Below, in pieces: positions 5,727 to 12,987 of a DNA stretch of 14,876 nt (its first letter is position 1; every line of letters starts with the position of its first letter). The notes beneath the pieces are model-generated. The model saw only the letters and a program-made list of their open reading frames with translations, was not told the DNA's origin and ran no database searches. The translations under genes and the position numbers were made by a program. The DNA lies in the NCBI GenBank assembly GCA_013153295.1, contig JAADEV010000073.1, positions 1 through 14,876 of the forward strand, given 5' to 3'. This stretch comes from Aquificota bacterium (lineage in GTDB: Bacteria; Aquificota; Aquificia; Aquificales; Hydrogenothermaceae).

Positions 5727-6052
5727 AATACAACATAAAATACAAGCTATGGCTGGAAAAGGACGGTGAGGTTGTAATGGGGTTAGGTAGAGACCAGCTT
5801 TTAAGGGAGATACAGCGGGAAGGTTCAATATCAAAGGCGGCAAAAAAGGTTGGAATGTCCTACAAAAAGGCGTGGTCTTTTATAAAAACTATGGAGGACA
5901 GACTACAGGTAAAGCTGATAGAAACAAAAAGGGGAGGAAAAGGTGGCGGAGGGGCTGTTTTAACAGATGAGGCAAAAAACCTACTTAAAGAGTTTGAAGA
6001 AATATCAAACAGATTTGAAAAATTAACACAAAAGCTGTCTAAAAATGGGTGA
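5723..6052 (+). CDS. Stand-alone ModE-type winged-helix regulator
   Basis: This 109-residue protein consists of the N-terminal DNA-binding domain of the ModE family and nothing else. After a short beta region (1-22) comes the helix-turn-helix, GSISKAAKKVGMSYKKAW (34-51), then a wing rich in glycine, KRGGKGGGGAVLT (69-81), and a C-terminal helix that probably mediates dimerisation. Both motifs are hallmark ModE sequence. The molybdate-binding C-terminal domains are absent, so it probably senses no oxyanion by itself. The start is GTG at 5723, with GGAGG 6 nt upstream, overlapping the pilD stop. Target genes are unknown; the operon itself is one possibility. Confidence 0.85.
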   Translation: MKYNIKYKLWLEKDGEVVMGLGRDQLLREIQREGSISKAAKKVGMSYKKAWSFIKTMEDRLQVKLIETKRGGKGGGGAVLTDEAKNLLKEFEEISNRFEKLTQKLSKNG

Positions 6053-6455
6053 AAGGCTTTTCCATCTTAGGAGATACTTTTTCGCTTCCCTTTACACATC
6101 GTTTATATACCTTGCATTACTTATACTAATCTTAAGAAAAGATGTATCACCTATGGACACAAACCAGATAAACCAGCTTATAGCAGGACTTACAGGGGTT
6201 ATACCTGCCTTCCTGTGGATTAGGAAAAAAACTAACTATATCTTTTTAGAAGACAGATACAAAAAACTCCTTTTTATAGGACACTTACCTCTGATTGTAG
6301 GCTTTATCCTGTCTGTGGTCAATGACAACTACATATACTTTTTTATAACCTATCCTGTGTTTTTACTTGGGCATCTTATTATTTTTCCCACAGAAAGGGA
6401 GGTATCAAAAGGTGGAAAAGGAAATAAAACAGCAGATAGAAAAATGGAAAAGTGA
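6045..6455 (+). CDS. Unknown four-helix membrane protein
   Basis: I do not recognise this 136-residue protein. It has four predicted membrane helices (about 10-31, 43-60, 75-92, 96-114) joined by short basic loops, and a polar tail of about 20 residues. The helices hold few charged residues and there is no motif of a known transporter or enzyme. The ATG overlaps the end of the ModE-like gene by 8 nt and lacks a good ribosome site of its own, so translation is probably coupled. Its 3' end overlaps rfaE2 by 44 nt, which may mean that the tail beyond about residue 122 is under little constraint. Confidence 0.65.
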   Translation: MGERLFHLRRYFFASLYTSFIYLALLILILRKDVSPMDTNQINQLIAGLTGVIPAFLWIRKKTNYIFLEDRYKKLLFIGHLPLIVGFILSVVNDNYIYFFITYPVFLLGHLIIFPTEREVSKGGKGNKTADRKMEK

Positions 6456-6870
6456 AGGTAAAAGGATTGTTTTCACAAACGGGTGTTTTGATATAATCCA
6501 CGCTGGACACGTTGATTATCTGGAAAAGGCAAAACAGCTTGGTGATGTTCTGATTGTAGGGCTTAACAGTGATAACTCTGTTAAAAGGCTAAAAGGGGAA
6601 GAAAGACCTATTAACAAACAGGAACACAGGAAAAGGGTTTTACAGGCTTTAAGGTCTGTTGATATGGTTATAATCTTTGATGAGGATACACCTGAAAGGC
6701 TAATAAAGGAGATTAAACCTGATGTCCTTGTTAAAGGTGGGGACTGGAGTATAGACAGTATTGTTGGGGCTGATTTTGTCCAATCTTACGGGGGACAGGT
6801 AAAAACCATAGATTTTGTTTACGACACATCTACCACAAAAATAATATCTAAAATAAAATCACAGGGCTGA
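6412..6870 (+). CDS. rfaE2: D-glycero-beta-D-manno-heptose 1-phosphate adenylyltransferase
   Basis: This cytoplasmic nucleotidyltransferase makes ADP-heptose for the LPS inner core. It is the separate adenylyltransferase (HldE C-terminal domain type), with no sugar-kinase domain fused. FTNGCFDIIHAGH (21-33) is the cytidylyltransferase-like ATP site with HxGH; LNSDNSVKRLKG (51-62), LVKGGDW (106-112) and VYDTSTTKII (137-146) are also typical. I chose the GTG at 6412, which has GGGAGG 9 nt upstream and gives 152 residues. A TTG at 6367 in the same frame would add 15 residues without family resemblance. It sits between an unknown membrane protein gene and pgsA, 2 nt from the latter. Confidence 0.92.
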   Translation: MEKEIKQQIEKWKSEGKRIVFTNGCFDIIHAGHVDYLEKAKQLGDVLIVGLNSDNSVKRLKGEERPINKQEHRKRVLQALRSVDMVIIFDEDTPERLIKEIKPDVLVKGGDWSIDSIVGADFVQSYGGQVKTIDFVYDTSTTKIISKIKSQG

Positions 6871-6872
6871 TA

Positions 6873-7406
6873 ATGGGTCTGGCTAACCAGCTTACAATAC
6901 TGAGGATATTCCTTATACCTGTTTTCATTATCCTGATAGGCTACAACAAACCCCTTTACGCCCTTATTGTTTTCTTAATAGCAGGTATCACAGATGCCCT
7001 TGACGGTTATATAGCCAGAAGGTTTAACCAGATAACAACAATCGGAAGGATACTTGACCCTATAGCAGACAAGGCTTTACTTGTAAGTAGTTTTGTTTTC
7101 ATATATACCTCACAGCTGGAGGTAAAATTCCCATACTGGTATGTGGTTATAGTTATCAGCAGGGATATTTATCTAATACTTGGTAGTGCTGTAATCTACT
7201 TTATAAAGGGACACTTGGAGGTAAAGCCGTCTATATTCGGCAAAGCTACAACATTCTTCCAAATACTATCTGTGGTGGTAATTCTGCTGGCAAACATCAC
7301 AGAGATACCAAAGGTAGTCGTTGACGCCACAATATACACATCTTTATTTTTCACAATAATATCAACCCTAACATACACTTACGACGGCATACAACAGCTG
7401 AAGTAA
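6873..7406 (+). CDS. pgsA: CDP-diacylglycerol--glycerol-3-phosphate 3-phosphatidyltransferase
   Basis: This inner-membrane enzyme condenses CDP-diacylglycerol with glycerol 3-phosphate to make phosphatidylglycerol phosphate. It has 177 residues, close to other bacterial PgsA proteins. The CDP-alcohol phosphotransferase signature is complete: D41, D44-G45, A48-R49, G58, D62, D66. The start, LANQLTILRI, is the usual PgsA amphipathic entry, and the remainder forms several hydrophobic helices. Phosphatidylserine synthase has the same signature, but the N terminus and DPIADK segment favour PgsA. It is the last gene of the operon; no obvious terminator follows. Confidence 0.9.
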   Translation: MGLANQLTILRIFLIPVFIILIGYNKPLYALIVFLIAGITDALDGYIARRFNQITTIGRILDPIADKALLVSSFVFIYTSQLEVKFPYWYVVIVISRDIYLILGSAVIYFIKGHLEVKPSIFGKATTFFQILSVVVILLANITEIPKVVVDATIYTSLFFTIISTLTYTYDGIQQLK

Positions 7407-7441
7407 GAATGGTATCCAAGTAAACCACCTTTGTAAGGGTA

Positions 7442-7447
7442 TATAAT
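7442..7447 (+). promoter_or_regulatory. Candidate -10 box before accC
   Basis: TATAAT lies in the 74-bp gap between pgsA and the biotin carboxylase gene, 33 bp before its start codon. It lacks the TG extension found at other promoters here and has no clear -35. Read-through from the preceding operon is possible because no terminator is visible. Confidence 0.45.
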
Positions 7448-7480
7448 ATTATGTTAAATCCAATGTGATAGGGGAAAAGG

Positions 7481-8842
7481 TTGAAGAGACTGGAAAATAT
7501 AAAGAGGATACTTATTGCCAACAGGGGAGAGATAGCTATTAGGGCTATCAGGGCGATTAGAGAGTTAGGAGGGGAAAGTATAGCTATATACTCTGAAGCT
7601 GATAAAAACTCTATGCATGTGAAACTTGCAGACTACTCTATATGTGTAGGGAAAGCCCCATCTGACCAAAGTTATTTAAATATACCATCTATACTGTCTG
7701 CCATAGAAATATCCTATGCAGATGCAGTTTACCCCGGATACGGTTTCCTTTCAGAAAACCCAAACTTTGCCGCAATATTAGAAAAATCCAATATAAAGTT
7801 TATCGGACCCCGTTCTGAAACAACCAGACTTACAGGGGATAAGGCGGCGGCAAGAAAAGCGGCACAGGAGGCAGATGTTCCTATTATCCCCGGAAGTCCC
7901 CCTGTGGAAACATTAAAGGAAGCGTTAGCAGTTGCAGACGAGATAGGATACCCAGTTCTGTTAAAAGCCGCCGCTGGAGGTGGTGGTAGGGGTATGAGGG
8001 TAGCCCACACACCACAGGAGTTGGCAAGACTTTTACCTGTAGCCCAAAGGGAGGCTGAGGCAAACTTCGGGGACAGTAGGGTCTACATAGAAAAGTATAT
8101 ACTCAACCCAAAACATATAGAAATACAGATACTTGCAGATGAACACGGCAATGTGGTTTATATTGGAGATAGGGAGTGTTCAGTCCAAAGGAGACACCAA
8201 AAACTACTGGAAGAAGCCCCTTCACCGTTTATAAGCGATGAAGTTAGAAAAAAGATGGGAGAAGCGGCTGTAAGGTTTGCAAAACACGTTGGGTTTGTAG
8301 GGGCTGGCACAGTAGAGTTTATAGTAGACAAGGATATGAACTTTTACTTTATAGAGATGAACGGAAGAATACAGGTTGAACACCCTGTATCTGAGATGGT
8401 AAGTGGGATAGATTTGGTAGCTTGGCAGATGTTAATAGCAGATGGGCAGAAGCTAACATTTTCACAGGAGGATATAAAAAATCAGGGACACGCAATAGAG
8501 TTTAGGATAAACGCAGAAGACCCTGAAACATTTACCCCTAACCCGGGGACTATAACAGAGTTGTATTTACCCGGTGGGTTTGGTGTAAGGGTTGATACCC
8601 ACATATACAAAGGCTACACAGTCCCGCCCTACTACGACTCACTTATTGCAAAGCTGATAGTATACGGCAAAGACAGGGAAGAGGCTATAATAAGGGGAAA
8701 AAGGGCTTTATCAGAGTTGGTTATAGATGGAATAAAAACAACAAGGGATTTCCACCTAAAGATACTTGAAGACCCTGAGTTTAAAGCAGGGATTTACACA
8801 ACATCACTTGTTGATACAAAGTATCTGGGAATAAAAGAATGA
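7481..8842 (+). CDS. accC: Biotin carboxylase subunit
   Basis: This ATP-grasp enzyme carboxylates biotin on a carrier protein, normally as part of acetyl-CoA carboxylase. It has 453 residues, with all three domains: LIANRGEIAIR (11-21), the glycine loop AAAGGGGRGM (163-172), SVQRRHQKLLEEAPSP (234-249) and FRINAEDP (341-348). Residues matching E. coli E288, N290 and R292 are present as E292, N294 and R296. However, the residue between N294 and R296 is Gly where the family has Thr. The start is TTG at 7481; an in-frame stop lies 10 nt upstream and AGGGG (7470-7474) is a fitting ribosome site. In Aquificota a close paralogue serves 2-oxoglutarate or pyruvate carboxylase, and this role cannot be excluded. 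It overlaps the next gene by 4 nt. Confidence 0.88.
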   Translation: MKRLENIKRILIANRGEIAIRAIRAIRELGGESIAIYSEADKNSMHVKLADYSICVGKAPSDQSYLNIPSILSAIEISYADAVYPGYGFLSENPNFAAILEKSNIKFIGPRSETTRLTGDKAAARKAAQEADVPIIPGSPPVETLKEALAVADEIGYPVLLKAAAGGGGRGMRVAHTPQELARLLPVAQREAEANFGDSRVYIEKYILNPKHIEIQILADEHGNVVYIGDRECSVQRRHQKLLEEAPSPFISDEVRKKMGEAAVRFAKHVGFVGAGTVEFIVDKDMNFYFIEMNGRIQVEHPVSEMVSGIDLVAWQMLIADGQKLTFSQEDIKNQGHAIEFRINAEDPETFTPNPGTITELYLPGGFGVRVDTHIYKGYTVPPYYDSLIAKLIVYGKDREEAIIRGKRALSELVIDGIKTTRDFHLKILEDPEFKAGIYTTSLVDTKYLGIKE

Positions 8843-9468
8843 TAAAGGTTCTGACGGTAGGTGCCTTAGCTGAAAACTGTATAATCTTAGCTGATGAGGA
8901 CAGTAAAGAGGCTTTAGTTGTAGACCCGGGGGCTGAAGGGGATACTATAAAGCAACATTTACAGGACTACACAGTTAAGTATATCTTAGCCACCCACGGA
9001 CACCTTGACCATACAGGTCAGGTAGGGTATTTAAAACAGCTTTATCCACAGGCAGAATTCCTTATACACAAAGGGGATTTGTTTTTACTAAACAACGAGA
9101 TATTTCCATTTTTTAAACAGATGATAGGGGCTGTAGACTGTCCCCAACCTGACAGATACATAAAAGAAGGGGATACTATACCCCTTGGGAAGTTTAACCT
9201 TACAGTTTTAGAGACACCGGGACACACACCGGGAAGTGTATCCTTCTACGACAAAAACCATAAACTAATCTTAACAGGGGACACACTTTTTAAAGGCAGT
9301 ATAGGAAGGACAGACCTACCCGGCGGTGATATTAACCAGATGAAACAGTCTTTAAAAAGGCTGTTAACCCTCCCTGAGGATACAACAGTCCTGTCTGGAC
9401 ACGGTGAACCTACAACTATAGGGGAAGAAAAAAGAACAAATCCTTACATAAAGGAGTTGCTGTGGTAA
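8839..9468 (+). CDS. YcbL-type metallo-beta-lactamase-fold hydrolase
   Basis: This is a 209-residue cytoplasmic metallohydrolase resembling YcbL and the glyoxalase II family. The first metal motif is THGHLDH (52-58: His53, His55, Asp57, His58). His129 in ETPGHTPGS, Asp148 in LTGDTLF and His188 in LSGHGEP complete the dinuclear site. GRTDLPGGD (156-164) is also typical of the YcbL group. The C-terminal substrate domain of full glyoxalase II is missing, which is normal for this shorter class, so the natural thioester substrate is uncertain. The ATG overlaps the accC stop (ATGA), and the stop overlaps the nfo GTG start region. Confidence 0.9.
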   Translation: MIKVLTVGALAENCIILADEDSKEALVVDPGAEGDTIKQHLQDYTVKYILATHGHLDHTGQVGYLKQLYPQAEFLIHKGDLFLLNNEIFPFFKQMIGAVDCPQPDRYIKEGDTIPLGKFNLTVLETPGHTPGSVSFYDKNHKLILTGDTLFKGSIGRTDLPGGDINQMKQSLKRLLTLPEDTTVLSGHGEPTTIGEEKRTNPYIKELLW

Positions 9469-10316
9469 GGATAGGCACACACGTATCCTCTTCCAAATCT
9501 ATAGACCTTGTTTTTGACAGGGGAAAGGAAGTTGGGGCTACAACGATACAGTTTTTCCTGTCCTCACCACGGAGTTGGAAATGGAAGGAAAGGGAGGATA
9601 CAGAAAAGGAACTATACCTGAAAAAAAGGGCTAACTTTGGTATACTCCCGATAGTTGCCCACTCATCATACCTGTTTAACCTTGCCTCAGACGACCCCCA
9701 ACTGTGGGAAAAATCTATACAGGGGGTTATTAATGAACTTACCCTATGTGAAGAGTTAGGTATAGAGTATTATGTAATCCACCCGGGGAAGGCAAAAGGT
9801 CAAAAGGAAGAAAAGGCGATACAGAACATAATAAAGGCTATAGAAAGGGTTTTCTCCACAGTGAAACTGAAAAACACAGTTTTTTTACTTGAAACCCTTG
9901 CAGGACAGAAAGGAGAGATAGGGAAAACAACAGAGGAGTTATACCAACTTATAAAACCTTTCCAAACGGAAAATATAGGGGTCTGCCTTGATACCTGCCA
10001 CCTGTTTTCCGCTGGATACAGGATAAATACAGAGGAAGGGTTTAACAACTACAAACAGGAGTTAGACGCCCTTATAGGAATAGAAAAGGTAAAGGTTATC
10101 CACTGTAATGACACAAAAACCCCCTTTAACTCAAAGAAAGACAGACACGAACATATAGGTGAAGGATACATAGGCTACAAAGGGTTTGAACTTTTCCTTA
10201 ATGATACAGATTTTTGTAAACTACCTTTTATACTTGAAACACCAAAGGTTGGGAACTGGGATTTGGAGAATATGAGGAGGTTAAAAGGTTTAATAAAAGC
10301 GCCCGTAGCTCAGTAG
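9462..10316 (+). CDS. nfo: Endonuclease IV (AP endonuclease)
   Basis: Endonuclease IV cuts DNA 5' of abasic sites and removes blocked 3' ends in base excision repair. The protein has 284 residues, the usual length, and all nine zinc ligands of the trinuclear site align with E. coli: His67, His107, Glu144, Asp177, His180, His214, Asp227, His229 and Glu259. GTHVSSSKS (5-13) and LDTCHLFSAGY (176-186) are family motifs. The start is GTG with AAGGAG 5 nt upstream, overlapping the preceding stop by 7 nt. The last six codons, ending Ala-Pro-Val-Ala-Gln and stop, read through the first 18 bases of tRNA-Arg, so mRNA and tRNA cannot both mature from one transcript. Confidence 0.95.
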   Translation: MVRIGTHVSSSKSIDLVFDRGKEVGATTIQFFLSSPRSWKWKEREDTEKELYLKKRANFGILPIVAHSSYLFNLASDDPQLWEKSIQGVINELTLCEELGIEYYVIHPGKAKGQKEEKAIQNIIKAIERVFSTVKLKNTVFLLETLAGQKGEIGKTTEELYQLIKPFQTENIGVCLDTCHLFSAGYRINTEEGFNNYKQELDALIGIEKVKVIHCNDTKTPFNSKKDRHEHIGEGYIGYKGFELFLNDTDFCKLPFILETPKVGNWDLENMRRLKGLIKAPVAQ

Positions 10317-10372
10317 GATAGAGCGCCGATTTCCGGGGTCGGAGGTCGCAGGTTCAAATCCTGCCGGGCGCA
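10299..10372 (+). tRNA. tRNA-Arg (anticodon CCG)
   Basis: A complete 74-nt cloverleaf. The acceptor GCGCCCG pairs with CGGGCGC, the D stem is GCTC/GAGC with a GG-containing loop, the anticodon stem is CCGAT/GTCGG (one terminal G-T pair), and the T arm is GCAGG-TTCAAAT-CCTGC. The anticodon loop TTCCGGG gives anticodon CCG, reading CGG. The discriminator is A, and CCA is not encoded (ATT follows). CGG is rare in these genes, which mostly use AGA and AGG. The tRNA lies within the operon and overlaps nfo by 18 nt. Confidence 0.96.
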
Positions 10373-10397
10373 TTAAATAACAAGAAATGGAGAGAAA

Positions 10398-11360
10398 ATG
10401 GAGAGGCTAAAAAAGGAGTTTTTACCCCTTGTTGAGGAAAACCTTACTAAATATATTGACAGCCATGTAGAATTTATACTGAAGGTAGGCAGGTATATAC
10501 TTGATGCAGGGGGAAAGCGGATAAGACCACTTTTAACCCTTGGTTTTGCAAAGGCAGTTGGAAAGGAAGATATAACAGATGTTGTTCCACTGTCAGTAGC
10601 CCTTGAGTATTTACACACTGCATCACTACTACACGACGATGTGGTAGATGGGGCTGAAACAAGGAGGGGAAAACCATCTGCAAACAGGGTCTTTGGTAAT
10701 GAGACCACAGTCCTTACAGGGGATTATATGTATGCCACAGCACTGTATATATTCTCAACTTACGGAAACATAGAGATGATAAAGGTTGTATCAGACGCAG
10801 TTAAAAAAATGGCTGAAGGACAACTACTTGAGTTAAAAAAGATAGCAGACTTTGATATGACAGAACAGGAGTATTTCCAGATAATAGACGGAAAAACGGC
10901 AGTCCTATTTGGGGCTTGCGGTTATGTAGGGGCTAACTCTGTTGTAGGGGATACAGAAAAATCCCACCTTGCATATGACTACGGTATAAAAATAGGAAGG
11001 GCATTCCAGATAGTAGACGATATTTTAGATTACACCTCCACCTCAGACAAGTTAGGTAAACCTGTATGTAATGATATAAAAGAGGGGAAAATCACCTACC
11101 CACTTATTGTTATAAGGGAAAAACTTTCCCCTGAAGAAAGGGAGTTTTTTAAACAGCTTGTAAAAAAGATAAATCCTACAGATGAAGAGATACAAAAGGC
11201 AAGGGATATTGTTTTAAGCAAAGGGGGGCATAAATTAGCATTTGAAAAGGCAAAGGAATATGTGAGAAAAGCCATAAACAACCTTGAACAATTCCCAGAT
11301 AATATATATTGTAGAGAGCTAAAAACCCTTGCAAACTACATAGTAGAGAGGGAAGTGTAA
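10398..11360 (+). CDS. ispB: Long-chain polyprenyl diphosphate synthase
   Basis: This prenyltransferase adds isopentenyl units to make the side chain of a respiratory quinone. It has 320 residues with both aspartate-rich motifs: DDVVD (80-84) and DDILD (207-211). GGKRIRP (38-44) binds the allylic substrate, and GKTAVLF (165-171) is conserved. The residues just before the first motif, LHTASLLHDD, lack the bulky aromatic chain-length blockers of geranyl and farnesyl synthases, which favours a long product such as a heptaprenyl to nonaprenyl chain. The exact length is not readable. The ATG follows GGAGAG and lies 25 nt after the tRNA. panD begins on the base after its stop. Confidence 0.9.
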   Translation: MERLKKEFLPLVEENLTKYIDSHVEFILKVGRYILDAGGKRIRPLLTLGFAKAVGKEDITDVVPLSVALEYLHTASLLHDDVVDGAETRRGKPSANRVFGNETTVLTGDYMYATALYIFSTYGNIEMIKVVSDAVKKMAEGQLLELKKIADFDMTEQEYFQIIDGKTAVLFGACGYVGANSVVGDTEKSHLAYDYGIKIGRAFQIVDDILDYTSTSDKLGKPVCNDIKEGKITYPLIVIREKLSPEEREFFKQLVKKINPTDEEIQKARDIVLSKGGHKLAFEKAKEYVRKAINNLEQFPDNIYCRELKTLANYIVEREV

Positions 11361-11786
11361 ATGACCAGAACAGTCTTAAAATCAAAAATACACAGAATAA
11401 CAATAACAGGGGCAGACTTACATTACGAAGGTTCATTAACCCTTGATGAAAACCTTATGGAGATGGCTAACCTTGTCCCGTTTGAAAAGGTAGAGGTCTT
11501 TAATATTAACAACGGAAACAGATTTTCCACATATGTAATACCAGGGGAAAGGAACAGTGGGGAGTGTATCCTTAACGGAGCCGCCGCCAGACTTGGACAC
11601 GCAGGGGATTTAATAATAATAGTTTCCTACGCAGATATACAGGACAGCGAGTTGTCCGACTTTAAGGTAAGTTTAGTATACATAGATGAAACTAACAACA
11701 CAGTAAAAGAGTTTAAAGAAGTTGGGATTTTTTCCGAAGAGGCTAAAGAAATAGCATTAAGGAACAAAAATCTTATAAAGGATTAG
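11361..11786 (+). CDS. panD: Aspartate 1-decarboxylase (pyruvoyl enzyme)
   Basis: PanD converts L-aspartate to beta-alanine for pantothenate and CoA. The proenzyme cleaves itself at Gly24-Ser25 in HYEGSLT (21-27), turning Ser25 into the pyruvoyl cofactor. Lys9, Tyr58 (RFSTYVI) and Asn72 (LNGAAA) match the E. coli active-site residues. At 141 residues it is slightly longer than the E. coli enzyme because of a C-terminal extension (about 120-141). No panZ-like partner is seen. Its start codon abuts the stop of the prenyl synthase gene, and the next gene begins 4 nt after its stop. Confidence 0.96.
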   Translation: MTRTVLKSKIHRITITGADLHYEGSLTLDENLMEMANLVPFEKVEVFNINNGNRFSTYVIPGERNSGECILNGAAARLGHAGDLIIIVSYADIQDSELSDFKVSLVYIDETNNTVKEFKEVGIFSEEAKEIALRNKNLIKD

Positions 11787-11790
11787 AAAG

Positions 11791-12987
11791 ATGGTTAAAC
11801 TAAGTCGGTATTATCTCTTAACAGGGATAATACTGGCATTTTTGCTTTCTTCCTGTGCAACAAAAGGAAAAAAAAGTTCATTAGAAGCAATAAAAAAAGA
11901 AAAAAATTCAAAAAGTGGATGTATATTAATCTGTAATAGTAATAAAAAAAGCACAGATAATAAGTTTAAGCGTAACCCTACACAGAAAGTCTCCCGTATC
12001 AAGTATTGGGATATACCTTCCCAGATAAAGATACCTAAACACCCTGATGTGGAAAAGTATGTCCGTTTCTTCGGGAAGGATAAAAGGGCTTGGACAGAAA
12101 GGGCTTTAAACAGAATGGTTCTTTATAAACCTATGGTATTAACTGTATTAAAAGAGTATGGTCTCCCTGAGGAGTTGGCATACCTACCGATAATAGAAAG
12201 TGGTTATAACCCCTTTGCCACATCTGTATCAAACGCAGTTGGTATATGGCAGTTTATACCTTCCACAGGAAAGTATTTTGGACTTAGACAAACATACTGT
12301 TTTGATGAAAGGAGAGACCCTTACAAATCTACAATAGCCGCCGCAAAGTATCTAAGGTATCTATACCAAAAGTTTGGCAGGTGGGATTTAGCCCTTGCCG
12401 CCTATAACTGTGGTGAAGGCTGTGTCCAGAGGAGACTTTCCAGCCCAAACGATACATTCTGGGATATACAGCATAAACTACCTAAACAGACACAGGAGTA
12501 TGTCCCCAGATTTTACGCCGCAGTTATAATAGCCAAAAATCCAGAGGCATTTCAGATACACGTATCAGATACCCACGGTATAAAGTTCTTAGAAAGGGTT
12601 AATATAAACGGTATACTTCCTCTAAAAGAGGTTAGCCAGATTACAGGTATACAGTATCAACTACTTAAGGTGTTTAACGCCCACCTAAAAAGGGGAAAAA
12701 CCGTATCAGGGACAAAGTTAAACCTACCGTTCCCAAATGAATACCTGTTAACAAGCTATCACAACGGAAAGAAAGAGAAACTAAAAAGACAGGCATTATA
12801 CAGAAGGGTATCCTACAGGGTTATATACAAAAGATACAGGGTAAAAAAAGGAGATACACTTTACAGAATATCAAAAAGGTTTGGAATAACAATAAAGGAG
12901 CTAAAAAGGATAAACAGGCTGAAAAACAACCTTATAAAGCCGGGAATGACCATAAAAGTCCCTGTTAAGGTAAAAAGGGCTTGTTAA
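11791..12987 (+). CDS. mltD: Membrane-bound lytic murein transglycosylase with LysM (MltD-like)
   Basis: This 398-residue periplasmic lipoprotein cleaves the glycan strand of peptidoglycan with formation of 1,6-anhydro-MurNAc. The signal peptide ends at lipobox LSSC (Cys22). A low-complexity Lys/Ser/Asn linker (27-68) follows. The SLT domain spans about 105-250, with catalytic Glu136 in PIIESGYNP and the motifs GIWQFIPST (151-159) and AAYNCGEG (203-210). One clear LysM domain lies at the C terminus (about 347-391: YRVKKGDTLYRISKRFGI). E. coli MltD has two LysM repeats, so this version is shorter. It ends in a lone Cys398. The stop codon overlaps the ispG ATG by 1 nt. Confidence 0.9.
   Translation: MVKLSRYYLLTGIILAFLLSSCATKGKKSSLEAIKKEKNSKSGCILICNSNKKSTDNKFKRNPTQKVSRIKYWDIPSQIKIPKHPDVEKYVRFFGKDKRAWTERALNRMVLYKPMVLTVLKEYGLPEELAYLPIIESGYNPFATSVSNAVGIWQFIPSTGKYFGLRQTYCFDERRDPYKSTIAAAKYLRYLYQKFGRWDLALAAYNCGEGCVQRRLSSPNDTFWDIQHKLPKQTQEYVPRFYAAVIIAKNPEAFQIHVSDTHGIKFLERVNINGILPLKEVSQITGIQYQLLKVFNAHLKRGKTVSGTKLNLPFPNEYLLTSYHNGKKEKLKRQALYRRVSYRVIYKRYRVKKGDTLYRISKRFGITIKELKRINRLKNNLIKPGMTIKVPVKVKRAC

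Noticed and set aside
6367..6411. TTG-initiated extension of rfaE2
   Set aside because: The extra 15 residues do not resemble the family, and the GTG at 6412 has a well-spaced GGGAGG.
5723..6455. Frameshift joining the ModE-like gene and the membrane protein into one gene
   Set aside because: Each has a complete, sensible fold and a start codon, and small overlaps of this kind recur between genes of this operon.
7414..7440. Terminator hairpin after pgsA
   Set aside because: Only two 3-bp helices with a bulge can be formed, and no U tract follows.
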